A stretch of 64,000 nucleotides of DNA from Pontibacter mangrovi (GTDB taxonomy: Bacteria; Bacteroidota; Bacteroidia; Cytophagales; Hymenobacteraceae): positions 332,882-396,881 of the forward strand of contig NZ_VFRQ01000005.1 of assembly GCF_006385705.1 (NCBI RefSeq). The letters are read 5' to 3'. Each line of letters begins with the position of its first letter. Position 1 is the first letter of the stretch. Positions 26,552-34,279 of the stretch are shown here, piece after piece. The position numbers and the translations under genes are program-made. Under the pieces are notes generated by a model. That model was not told the origin of the DNA. It was given only the letters and a program-made list of their open reading frames with translations, and did not search any database.

Positions 26552-27397
26552 TATAAGTATAAACCCTGCTGCGGCAGGCGAAAGATTGTGTTTTGTGATT
26601 TTTGGCGCGTGGGGCAAATGCTCTGCGCGCTTTTTGTTTCTGCGGTACCGGGGCCAATCACTTTAGCCAAGGAGGGAGTCTGTAACCGCTTCTCACAAAG
26701 TATAAATTCCTTAGTTGGTGGCTATAGCGCGACCTGTTCCTACAAGTATGAACCCACCCCTAAGAGCTGCGCTCGCTAGCTCAAAACTCTCGTTTTGGCT
26801 AGTCCAGAGGAGGGGAATTCACCTCACCCCAGCCCTCCCCCCAAAACAGGGGAGGGAGCTTTCTGGAGCACCTAATCCAACCACCCCTGCCCCTCCTTAT
26901 CCAAGGAGGGGAACTCCGTTCAAGCTCTGTCAGCGGTGGCTATCGAAATGTTTCCCAGTCTTTCCGTTGAGCGCCTTCTAGATTTCCGGTGCCGCCTTGG
27001 CGGCATTGCGACGCAGGAGCAAAGGAAATGTAGACAGCGCGATGCGGGAAGACGAGCCCTCGCGGGCTTGGAGCGAGCCAAGTATGAGGTGCAACGATAG
27101 GTATGTAAGACTGAGGATGAACAGTAGCTAGAAAGGATAGCTTGCCTCTAGTTGCAGAAAGCGGCGGCTATGGAAGTCTAAAAGCATAAGCGGACGCTTG
27201 CGCTAGTCAGAGGCTAGGGAAAGTATAAATGTGCAGCTAGAGCGGCGGCAGGTGCTAATTCCGAGGTTAGATTAACTTTTACCTAGAATAATACATCTTT
27301 TGCCCCTGTAAATCAGTATGTAAGGGTTAGTGGCAATTCCGCACAATGCTGCTCCATATTAAGTTGATTTTGTTCTACCTTTTAATATGATGAGCCT
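26552..27397. other. 846-bp gene-free, repeat-rich region
   Basis: No credible protein gene was found. The left half holds CCCCTCC-type repeat blocks. The part from about 26960 to 27250 is a GC-rich, irregularly structured stretch with short inverted segments (for example CCGCCTTGGCGG near 26991, GAGCCCTCGCGGGCTTG near 27054, and AGCGGACGCTTGCGCT near 27190). It could be repeat debris, a leader of the oxidase gene or a structured RNA. The part after 27260 is AT-rich and should hold the oxidase promoter. Confidence 0.5.
26753..26920. repeat. CCCCTCC-type repeat block (after nosY)
   Basis: At least three related modules occur in tandem: AACCCACCCCTAAG with AGAGGAGGGGAATT, CACCCCAGCCCTCCCC with ACAGGGGAGGGAGC, and CCACCCCTGCCCCTCC with CAAGGAGGGGAACT. 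Each is an imperfect CCCTCC/GGAGGG inverted repeat of the family seen in five other gaps. Confidence 0.7.
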
Positions 27398-29224
27398 ATG
27401 GCTACCACCGACATCACGCCCAGTGGCGTGCACCCCTTGCATGAAGAGGAGCACGAGCACCACCACAAACTGAGTTTTATCGAGAAATACATTTTCAGCC
27501 AGGACCATAAAACTATTGCCAAGCAGTACCTGATAACAGGTATATTCTGGGCTTTTGTGGGAAGTTTCCTGTCGGTGCTGTTCCGGCTGCAGCTGGGCTG
27601 GCCCGAGGCTACGTTCACGTTTCTGGAGCCCATTTTAGGAGGCTGGATTGAAAACGGAAAGCTGAACCCCGAGTTCTACCTGGCCATGGTTACCATGCAC
27701 GGTACCATCATGGTGTTCTTCGTGCTGACGGCGGGCCTGAGCGGTACGTTCTCCAACTTCCTCATTCCGTTGCAGATCGGTGCCCGCGACATGGCATCCG
27801 GCTTTATGAACATGCTGTCGTACTGGTTTTTCTTTTTGTCCAGCGTCATCATGTTCATCTCCCTGTTCTTGCCCACAGGCCCTGCGGCCGGCGGCTGGAC
27901 GGTGTACCCGCCCCTGAGCGTGCTGCCCGAAGCCATTCAGGGCTCGGCGGGCGGCATGACCATGTGGCTCGTGGCGATGGCCTTTTTTATCATTTCAACG
28001 CTTTTGGGCGGCATCAACTACATCACCACTGTGTTTAACCTGCGCACCAAGGGCATGTCTATGTCCAAGTTGCCGCTGACGGTGTGGGCACTGTTCCTCA
28101 CTGCTGTTGTCGGGCTGCTTTCGTTTCCGGTGCTGTTTTCGGCCGCTATCCTGCTGATCTTTGACCGTAGCTTCCATACAAGCTTCTTTTTGTCGGATAT
28201 ATACATTGCCGGCAAGGCGCTCACTAACTCCGGCGGCAGCCCCATTCTGTTTCAGCACCTGTTCTGGTTCCTGGGCCACCCCGAAGTATACATCGTGATT
28301 ATGCCTGCCTTTGGCATCACTTCAGAGGTAATTGCCACCAACGCCCGCAAGCCTATCTTTGGCTACAGAGCCATGATCGGGTCTTTGATGGGAATTTCAG
28401 TGCTGTCGATTGTCGTGTGGGCGCACCACATGTTCGTGTCCGGCATGAACCCCTTTCTGGGCTCGGTGTTCATGTTCCTAACGCTGATTATTGCGGTGCC
28501 GTCGGCGGTGAAGGTGTTTAATTGGCTGGCCACGCTTTGGCGCGGAAACATCCGGTTTACCACAGCCATGCTCTTCGCCATCGGCTTTGTATCCATCTTT
28601 ATCTCCGGCGGCCTGACGGGTATTATACTTGGTAACTCCTCGCTCGACATACAACTGCACGATACCTACTTTGTGGTAGCACACTTCCACATGGTGATGG
28701 GTGCGGCGGCCTTCTTCGGGATGTTTTGCGGCGTGTATCACTGGTTCCCGAAGATGTTTGGGCGCATGCTGGACGAGAAGTTGGGCTTTGTGCACTTCTG
28801 GCTCACCTTTTTGGCAGTATACCTGGTGTTTTTGCCGATGCACTACGTTGGCATTGCCGGTTTCCCGAGGAGGTACTACAACTGGACAGGTTTTGAGACA
28901 TTCAACATGTTTACCGACCTGAACACCTTTATTAGCGTGGCGGCCATCATGGGCTTTTTCGCGCAGTTTATTTTCCTGTTCAACTTTATCTATAGTATGT
29001 TCTGGGGCCGCAGAGCCACAGCAAACCCCTGGCACTCTAACACACTGGAGTGGACAACGCCGGTAAAACTGGAGCATGGCAACTGGCCGGGTCCGCTGCC
29101 TGTGGTGTACCGCTGGCCTTACGACTACAGCAAACCGGGCGCCCCCGAGGATTACATCCCGCAGACGGTGCCGTTCTCCCAGACAACCTCTTCCAACCTG
29201 CCTTATGAGCGGGAGAACGAGTGA
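27398..29224 (+). CDS. Heme-copper cytochrome oxidase subunit I (CtaD-type), solitary
   Basis: 608 residues with 12 or more transmembrane helices. It is an A-type oxidase subunit I: LGHPEVYIVIMPAFG holds the CuB histidine and cross-linked tyrosine plus the D-pathway glutamate, QIGARDMA the entrance aspartate, ARKPIFGYRAMIG the K-channel region, WAHHMF the CuB His pair, and VVAHFHMVMGAAAFFGMF the heme histidines. A His/Glu-rich N-terminus (HEEEHEHHHK) could bind metal. No subunit II or III gene is adjacent, so it must pair with subunits encoded elsewhere or work in another complex. Gene symbol withheld because several paralogs are likely. Confidence 0.88.
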   Translation: MATTDITPSGVHPLHEEEHEHHHKLSFIEKYIFSQDHKTIAKQYLITGIFWAFVGSFLSVLFRLQLGWPEATFTFLEPILGGWIENGKLNPEFYLAMVTMHGTIMVFFVLTAGLSGTFSNFLIPLQIGARDMASGFMNMLSYWFFFLSSVIMFISLFLPTGPAAGGWTVYPPLSVLPEAIQGSAGGMTMWLVAMAFFIISTLLGGINYITTVFNLRTKGMSMSKLPLTVWALFLTAVVGLLSFPVLFSAAILLIFDRSFHTSFFLSDIYIAGKALTNSGGSPILFQHLFWFLGHPEVYIVIMPAFGITSEVIATNARKPIFGYRAMIGSLMGISVLSIVVWAHHMFVSGMNPFLGSVFMFLTLIIAVPSAVKVFNWLATLWRGNIRFTTAMLFAIGFVSIFISGGLTGIILGNSSLDIQLHDTYFVVAHFHMVMGAAAFFGMFCGVYHWFPKMFGRMLDEKLGFVHFWLTFLAVYLVFLPMHYVGIAGFPRRYYNWTGFETFNMFTDLNTFISVAAIMGFFAQFIFLFNFIYSMFWGRRATANPWHSNTLEWTTPVKLEHGNWPGPLPVVYRWPYDYSKPGAPEDYIPQTVPFSQTTSSNLPYERENE

Positions 29225-29243
29225 GCCGTCTATATCTAAAAGC

Positions 29244-29287
29244 AAAAAAGGTCCGGTAGCTTGCGCAGAAGCTACCGGACCTTTTTT
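29244..29287. terminator. Bidirectional terminator between oxidase and proline dehydrogenase genes
   Basis: GGTCCGGTAGCTT and AAGCTACCGGACC form a 13-bp perfect stem with loop GCGCAG, flanked by six A on the left and a run of T on the right. It serves both convergent genes. Confidence 0.93.
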
Positions 29288-29288
29288 A

Positions 29289-30488
29289 TTATAGGTGGCG
29301 ACGGCGCATTTCCTGCTGCAGCAGGCTTAGCTCGCGGCCCATCTGCCCCGCAATTGAGGTGTTTTCCTCGGCTCTCCGGATGAGGTAAGGCACGGCGGTG
29401 TCAACTTTTCCGTAAGGCAGGTACTTAGAGGCGCTGTAGCCGGCATTGGCCAGGTTATACGTCAGGTTGTCGCTCATGCCATAGAGCTGCGAGAAATGGA
29501 TGCGCTGGCGGTGGTCGGCGATGCCGTCTTGCCGGATGCGTTGGGTCAGGTATTTTATACTTTGCTCGTTGTGCGTGGCGGCACACAGCTCCACCCGGTG
29601 CAGGTGCTCCAGGCACAGGTCTATGGCTGCGTTGTAGCTCTTGTCTGTATCTTCTTTTTTATGGAACACCGGGCAAGGATAGCCTTTCTCTTTTGCCCGC
29701 TGCTGCTCCTTCTCCAGGTAGGCGCCCCGCACCAGCTTTATGCCAAGTATAACCGGTTCTCCTTCAAAGCGGTGCAGGCAGTCTTTCAGGTATTTTACGC
29801 GATCGGTGCGGTACATTTGCAGCGTGTTGAACACCACAGCGCGGTCCTTGTTGTAGCGGCGCATCATGTCCTCTGCCAAGTCATCCATAGGGGCTTGCAT
29901 CCAGCACTCCTCCGCATCAATATACACGGTGATGCCGGCTTCGGCGGCTGCTTTGCAGATGCTGTCGAGCCGCTCCCTGGTTCGTTTATGCGCCTCCTGC
30001 TCGGCAGGTGTTAGCTGTTGTTTGCCTTGCAGTTTCTCAAAAATGCAGTTGTGCCCGATGCCTGTGAGTTTTACGCTGATGAAGGTAAACGTTTTAGCCT
30101 CTTTGGCCAGCGCAATGTTCTGTAGCACCTCATCCCGAACGGCATTGAAGCCATCCTCAGTGTTTTGTGCCTCAGCGGCATAGTCCAGCACGGTCTGTAC
30201 GTGGGCAGCTGCCAGCTTGTCAATTACCTTCTGCGCTTCCTGCACCGATTCGCCGCCGCAGAAGTGCCTGTACACTGTGTTCCGGATCATCCACTTTATA
30301 GGCAGGCCCAGTTGCAGCGCCCAGGTAGTGGCAAAGCCTCCTGCTTTTACCAAGGTGGGGTGGCCCATCATCCTGAAAAGCCAGTAGGCCAGCTTCATTT
30401 CATCATCTGTCTTGTTGCAGTAGGTAACTTGTAGGTTTTCCGGATCAAACTGTCCGGGTGTATGCGGTGTAGTAGCGGCAAGCTCCAT
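29289..30488 (-). CDS. putA: Proline dehydrogenase
   Basis: 399 residues, the monofunctional FAD-dependent proline dehydrogenase family that oxidises proline to pyrroline-5-carboxylate and passes electrons to quinone. Diagnostic segments are VYIDAEECWMQAPMDDL, NTLQMYRTDRVKYL, LGIKLVRGAYLEKEQQRA, CAATHNEQSIKYL, FSQLYGMSDNLTYNLA and the C-terminal YLPYGKVDTAVPYLIRRAEEN with the substrate-binding arginines. There is no P5C dehydrogenase domain; that enzyme is not in the window. It is transcribed alone, convergent with the oxidase gene. Confidence 0.95.
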   Translation of the reverse strand: MELAATTPHTPGQFDPENLQVTYCNKTDDEMKLAYWLFRMMGHPTLVKAGGFATTWALQLGLPIKWMIRNTVYRHFCGGESVQEAQKVIDKLAAAHVQTVLDYAAEAQNTEDGFNAVRDEVLQNIALAKEAKTFTFISVKLTGIGHNCIFEKLQGKQQLTPAEQEAHKRTRERLDSICKAAAEAGITVYIDAEECWMQAPMDDLAEDMMRRYNKDRAVVFNTLQMYRTDRVKYLKDCLHRFEGEPVILGIKLVRGAYLEKEQQRAKEKGYPCPVFHKKEDTDKSYNAAIDLCLEHLHRVELCAATHNEQSIKYLTQRIRQDGIADHRQRIHFSQLYGMSDNLTYNLANAGYSASKYLPYGKVDTAVPYLIRRAEENTSIAGQMGRELSLLQQEMRRRHL

Positions 30489-30677
30489 AGGTATCAGCTT
30501 TAAAAGGTTATTAAATCCCAGACTTTGGCTACCCCTGTGTTCGTAAACCTTCGGTTTAAGTTACCCCTCACGTAAAGAGTAATTTGTATTATTTGTAGTT
30601 TATTTGCTTGTTGCAGCCATTGTTGTTGCCGTAAGGTAGAGATGTTAGCTAAGGCAAGCGATGCGTTTGGTCAGTGT

Positions 30678-30701
30678 GCAAAATGATTTTTGTCATGTTG
30701 C
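30678..30701. promoter_or_regulatory. Distal Crp/Fnr-type operator of the thioredoxin-like operon
   Basis: GCAAAATGA-N6-TCATGTTGC is a 9-bp-arm inverted repeat with one mismatch and the TGA-N6-TCA core. The centre (30689.5) is 70 bp upstream of the proximal site, about seven helical turns, so the two sites face the same side of the helix. Confidence 0.6.
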
Positions 30702-30752
30702 AAGTATAAAAGGAGGATAACTGATGAAGAATTCGGAAAACATGCTGACGCA

Positions 30753-30766
30753 GTGATGAATATCAT
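30753..30766. promoter_or_regulatory. Proximal Crp/Fnr-type operator of the thioredoxin-like operon
   Basis: GTGA-TGAATA-TCAT keeps the TGA-N6-TCA core. The centre (30759.5) lies 29.5 bp before the first base of a perfect -7 box, that is about -41.5 from the expected start of transcription, a class II activator position. Confidence 0.6.
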
Positions 30767-30788
30767 TTTATGGATGGGGCGCTTCTGC

Positions 30789-30796
30789 TAAGTTTG
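30789..30796 (+). promoter_or_regulatory. -7 box of the thioredoxin-like operon
   Basis: TAAGTTTG is an exact TAnnTTTG match 20 bp before the ATG. Confidence 0.6.
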
Positions 30797-30816
30797 TAGA
30801 GACAAATGATAATCTC

Positions 30817-31437
30817 ATGAAGCATACAGATAAAGCATCCGAAGCTCTGGTAAACCCTATGACCTACCAGGAGTTTAAAGCCCTTTCAGAGGAGTTGGTG
30901 GCGCAAAGCAAAACCACCGGCGAGGAACAGAGCGAAGAGAAAATTAACTTTACCAAGCTGAACCAACAGCGTATGAAGCGCGTGGAAAAGCAGTTTGCAC
31001 TGCAGCCAGCCTTAAAGGCCCTTTTGGACCAGCGACCGCAGCACTGGCAGTGGCTGGTGCTGGTAGAGGCCTGGTGTGGCGACGGAGCGCAGCTATTGCC
31101 TGCCATTGCCGCCATTGCCGAAGCAGCCGACCTGGAGCTGACCGTGCTGCTGCGCGACGAAAATCCAGCCCTGATGGATACCTGCCTTACCAACGGCAGC
31201 CGCGCCATACCTAAGCTCATCTGCCTGGATGGAGAGACCGGCGAACGCGTGTTTGCCTGGGGGCCGCGGCCAACTGCTATACAGGCGCAGGTAAAGCAGC
31301 TGAAAGCCGAGCAACCCGACATCAGCCACGCCGATTTGGTGCAGCAGGTACAACTCTGGTACGCCAAAGACCGCAGCGCCTCTTTGCAGCAGGACCTGGT
31401 GCAGGTGCTGCAGGAAGCGCTGGCGCTGGAAGTATAA
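30817..31437 (+). CDS. Thioredoxin-fold protein (WCGD type)
   Basis: 206 residues, cytoplasmic. Residues from about 70 on form a thioredoxin-like domain with WLVLVEAWCGDGAQLLPAIAAIAE, in which the usual WCxxC is replaced by a single-cysteine WCGD motif, and a cis-proline-type SRAIPKLICLD. Such proteins are widespread in Bacteroidota and usually labelled thioredoxin family; their substrate is not known. It leads a probable two-gene unit with the membrane protein 45 bp downstream, and two Crp/Fnr-type operators precede it. This suggests a role under NO or low oxygen rather than general disulfide chemistry. Confidence 0.78.
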   Translation: MKHTDKASEALVNPMTYQEFKALSEELVAQSKTTGEEQSEEKINFTKLNQQRMKRVEKQFALQPALKALLDQRPQHWQWLVLVEAWCGDGAQLLPAIAAIAEAADLELTVLLRDENPALMDTCLTNGSRAIPKLICLDGETGERVFAWGPRPTAIQAQVKQLKAEQPDISHADLVQQVQLWYAKDRSASLQQDLVQVLQEALALEV

Positions 31438-31482
31438 AACATAATTGCCTTTTAAGCGCATAAAATATAAGTATGATGGCGC

Positions 31483-32853
31483 ATGCCTTTTGGGGCTAAA
31501 CTCTTACCCATGCAGCGTAACACAGATGCACATATTACCCCAGCCCCCTGGCGGTTGCCGCTGCTCTCGGCTTTGCTGAGTTTGGCGGTGATCGCTTTGC
31601 TGGGCCTGCTGTTGCGCTGGACGTTTGTATCGCCTGTGGCTTGGGTAAACTATAAATTTCTGTTGCATGCCCACTCGCATGTGGCCTTGCTGGGCTGGCT
31701 GTATCCGGTGTTGTTCATCGCCCTGCTGCACGCGTACCTGCCGCCGGAGATACGCAACAAAAAAGTATACTTCCGGCAGTTCTGGCTGGCGCAGGCGGCG
31801 GTGCTGGGCATGCTGCTCAGTTTCCCGGTGCAGGGCTACGCGGCGGTTTCCATTACTTTTTCCACGGTGCATATCCTGCTGAGCTACTGGTTTATACTTC
31901 GTTTTCTGAAAGATGCCCGCGCGCAACCTATAAACAGCAAAAAGCACAGCCTGTCGTTCCGATTCGTAAAGGCGGCGCTTTTCTTTTTGGCCTTGTCCTC
32001 GCTGGGGCCGTGGGCGATGGGGCCGATCATGGCCACCGGGCACAGTGGCACAGCACTATACTATAACGCCATCTATTTTTACCTGCACTTTCTGTACAAC
32101 GGCTGGTTTACGTTTGCGGTGCTGGGGCTGCTGTTCTGGCTACTCGAAAAGTATAGTATCAGCTTTAACCGGAAGCATGGCCTGCTGTTTTTCAGGTTGA
32201 TGTTCTGGGCCTGTTTGCCGGCTTATTTGTTGTCGGTGCTGTGGGTAAAGCCTGATGCTATAGTATACATGCTGGGTGGCGCGGCTGCTTTAACGCAGGT
32301 GCTGGCACTGGCGCTGTTGCTTTGGCAGCTCTGGCCGATCAGAAAGCAGGTGCGTACGCTGTTCAGCGGGTGGGGCAGCGGCCTGCTTATACTTTCGGCG
32401 CTGGCCTTTATACTTAAAACGCTGATGCAGTTCTCTACCGCCTTCCCCTACATGGCCAATTTGGCGTACAACATCCGGCATTTTATCATCGGTTACCTGC
32501 ACCTGGTGCTCATCGGGTTTGTGAGCTTTTTTATACTTGCCTGGCTGGCGCAGCAGGGCTGGCTAAGCTTGCGGCAGCGTTTTAGCCGGTGCGGCATCAG
32601 CCTTTTTATACTTGCCTTTGTGGGCAGCGAGGCGCTGCTTTTCGGGCAGGGACTGTTTTACTGGCTTGGCTTAGGTGCCATACCAGGCTATAACGAGCTG
32701 CTGTTTGGCATAAGCGTGTTTCTGCCAGTCGGCATCCTGCTGTTTTTCGCTGCCCAAATCTGGCACAGGCCTACTGATGCCAAAGCTTGCCCCGAAGCCT
32801 TGCAAGGCATCGGGGAGGGCCTTAAAAGCTACGCTGCCGCGGAAAAGCACTAG
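31483..32853 (+). CDS. Polytopic heme-copper-oxidase-like/NnrS-like membrane protein
   Basis: 456 residues from this ATG (or 447 from the ATG at 31510, whose N-terminus MQRNTDAHITPAPW is equally plausible). About 12 transmembrane helices carry repeated histidines at helix ends: FLLHAHSHVALLGWLYPVLF, YFYLHFLYNGWF and IRHFIIGYLHLVLIGF. This layout recalls CcoN/NOR subunits and NnrS, but there is no HPEVY-type active site. It follows the thioredoxin-like gene by 45 bp under the NO-type operators. A role in NO or heme handling is inferred from context only. The gene is unusually dense in the word TATACTT/AAGTATA. Confidence 0.65.
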   Translation: MPFGAKLLPMQRNTDAHITPAPWRLPLLSALLSLAVIALLGLLLRWTFVSPVAWVNYKFLLHAHSHVALLGWLYPVLFIALLHAYLPPEIRNKKVYFRQFWLAQAAVLGMLLSFPVQGYAAVSITFSTVHILLSYWFILRFLKDARAQPINSKKHSLSFRFVKAALFFLALSSLGPWAMGPIMATGHSGTALYYNAIYFYLHFLYNGWFTFAVLGLLFWLLEKYSISFNRKHGLLFFRLMFWACLPAYLLSVLWVKPDAIVYMLGGAAALTQVLALALLLWQLWPIRKQVRTLFSGWGSGLLILSALAFILKTLMQFSTAFPYMANLAYNIRHFIIGYLHLVLIGFVSFFILAWLAQQGWLSLRQRFSRCGISLFILAFVGSEALLFGQGLFYWLGLGAIPGYNELLFGISVFLPVGILLFFAAQIWHRPTDAKACPEALQGIGEGLKSYAAAEKH

Positions 32854-32867
32854 CCTTTATACTTGGT

Positions 32868-33203
32868 TTACAGATGGCTTTGCAGGTATTTTACCAGCGA
32901 TGAGTTGGAGCCGTCAGCATACATCCCGAAGCCGTTCACCACAATACCCTTCGCCTGGTGCTTGTCCGACGAAATGCCAAACACGATCATTTCATCTCCC
33001 GGGTCTGAGTCGCCCTCAAAGCGGTATACTTCATCTATCCTGAACTCATCCGGCGATAGGCTGACGGAGGTTTTCTGGCATACCAGGCAATCTTCCTCAG
33101 CAAACAACGCAAAATCTATACTATAACCGCGCTTTTTCAAGCCTTGTACAGCTTCGCTAACGGTGTCATAGGTGTGGTCGGTGTTCTTTTTTTCGTTTTT
33201 CAT
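32868..33203 (-). CDS. Small conserved protein, 'phosphoribosylpyrophosphate synthetase'-labelled family
   Basis: 111 residues from the ATG at 33203; the longer frame would need a TTG. DTVSEAVQGLKKRGYSIDF and DEFRIDEVYRFEGDSDPGDE, followed by AISSDKHQ-like and VVNGFGMYAD segments, identify a small Bacteroidota family that is often labelled PRPP synthetase although it is far too short and lacks that enzyme's motifs. Function unknown; it is probably cytoplasmic. It is the last gene of a minus-strand run with the 4-TM protein and truncated hemoglobin, so it may be co-induced with them. Confidence 0.75.
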   Translation of the reverse strand: MKNEKKNTDHTYDTVSEAVQGLKKRGYSIDFALFAEEDCLVCQKTSVSLSPDEFRIDEVYRFEGDSDPGDEMIVFGISSDKHQAKGIVVNGFGMYADGSNSSLVKYLQSHL

Positions 33204-33252
33204 GGCAGTATAAATTTTTTTCTGATGCAATAAATACCCGATGCTGCCTTTG

Positions 33253-33672
33253 CTACAGCAGCTGCATGCCTAAGCTGATCAGGAGAATGACCTTGACCAA
33301 CTCTGCGCCGACGTAGTAAAAGTGCAGAACCGATTTTGAGACCTGAACGCCAGCCATCACTGACTCGGCCCGCTTGTCCATGGCTGGCAGCAGCCAAACC
33401 GTTTGCAGCAGCAGGATAAGTATGGAAGCGAAAAGCAAAAAAGCCGGGCTGATTCCGAACCCGTTGCCTAGCAATAGCAGCGCTAAAGCAACCAAGGCAA
33501 AGGCCCATTCCACTTTGTTCAGGCCCCTAAATACCAAGCGGCCAATGCTCAAGCCAACATGTAGCGTAACGCCGGGTGCCCGGAACTTCAGCCAGGCCTC
33601 CATAAAACTGATGGCGCTCATGAAGCCTGCCCAAACAAAGGTGACGAGGACGAGATAGGAAGTATAGTTCAT
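33253..33672 (-). CDS. Four-helix integral membrane protein, unknown function
   Basis: 139 residues with four hydrophobic helices (about 5-25, 50-68, 72-92, 115-138). Conserved-looking polar residues include AGFMSAISFMEAWLKFRAP at the first loop and VSKSVLHFYYVGAELVKV near the end. I do not recognise a named family with certainty. It begins 12 bp after the truncated-hemoglobin gene ends and precedes the small 111-residue protein, suggesting a three-gene operon related to NO or oxygen. Confidence 0.7.
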   Translation of the reverse strand: MNYTSYLVLVTFVWAGFMSAISFMEAWLKFRAPGVTLHVGLSIGRLVFRGLNKVEWAFALVALALLLLGNGFGISPAFLLFASILILLLQTVWLLPAMDKRAESVMAGVQVSKSVLHFYYVGAELVKVILLISLGMQLL

Positions 33673-33684
33673 GGCTGGTGATGT

Positions 33685-34080
33685 TTACAGAATCGTTCTG
33701 CCGCTGTTCTTTTTGTAGTACTCAATCTTGCTGGAAAACATGTCGGCCATTTTCCGCGCCCGCCACTTGGCCTCTTCGGCTTTAGCGCCGGTAAATAGTT
33801 CGTCTATGGTTGTAAAGAAGATTGAGATCCACCTGTCAAAATGCTTAGCGCCAACGGGCAAGGTAATATGTTTTGTGCCCGGGCTGCCCTGGTAGGTAAG
33901 TTCCTCCAGCAGCACCGTTTGCCAAAAGCGGTACATAATATCGAGGTGCCGTGGCCAGCGGTCCTGTATCCGTTCGTCAAAGATCGGCCCCAGCAGCTCA
34001 TCCGCCCGCACGCGGGTATAGAAGGTGTCTACCAGTAACTTGATGTCGTCTAAAGTAAGGATGTCTTGTTTTGGAGTCAT
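33685..34080 (-). CDS. Group III truncated hemoglobin
   Basis: 131 residues in the 2-over-2 globin fold. DDIKLLVDTFYTRVRADELLGPIFDERI at the N-terminus, WPRHLDIMYRFWQTVLL with its CD-loop aromatic residues, KHFDRWISIFFTTIDELF (proximal region) and AKWRARKMADMF fit group III globins. These bind heme and react with O2 or NO; several are linked to NO detoxification. It is first in a minus-strand operon close to the NO-related genes. Its promoter should lie in the 199-bp repeat-containing gap upstream, where no operator like those at norZ or ric was found. Confidence 0.93.
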   Translation of the reverse strand: MTPKQDILTLDDIKLLVDTFYTRVRADELLGPIFDERIQDRWPRHLDIMYRFWQTVLLEELTYQGSPGTKHITLPVGAKHFDRWISIFFTTIDELFTGAKAEEAKWRARKMADMFSSKIEYYKKNSGRTIL

Positions 34081-34100
34081 GTTGTAAAGTTAAGGCCTGG

Positions 34101-34234
34101 ATCAGGATTTACAGGATTAGAAAAGGATAGACAGGATTTTGTTCAAAGGTGTAAACCCACCCCTAACACCTACGAGGAGGGGAATTGTTGGAAGATCGAT
34201 CCTTTTCATACTTCTAAATCCTGCAAATCCTGAT
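34101..34234. repeat. Inverted repeat pair around a CCCCT module, upstream of the globin
   Basis: ATCAGGATTTACAGGATT (34101-34118) recurs inverted at 34217-34234 with one mismatch. The space between contains AACCCACCCCTAACACC and GAGGAGGGGAATTG (34155-34185), a member of the CCCCTCC family. The AATCCTGTAAATCCTGAT word is a dispersed repeat in other Bacteroidota genomes as far as I recall. Confidence 0.65.
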
Positions 34235-34279
34235 TCAGAATAAATCATTTTAATCAGTTAAATCACCTTCATCACCGGT

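Noticed and set aside
26588..26981. Short + frames after nosY
   Set aside because: They run through the CCCCTCC repeat blocks and give Pro-rich low-complexity translations.
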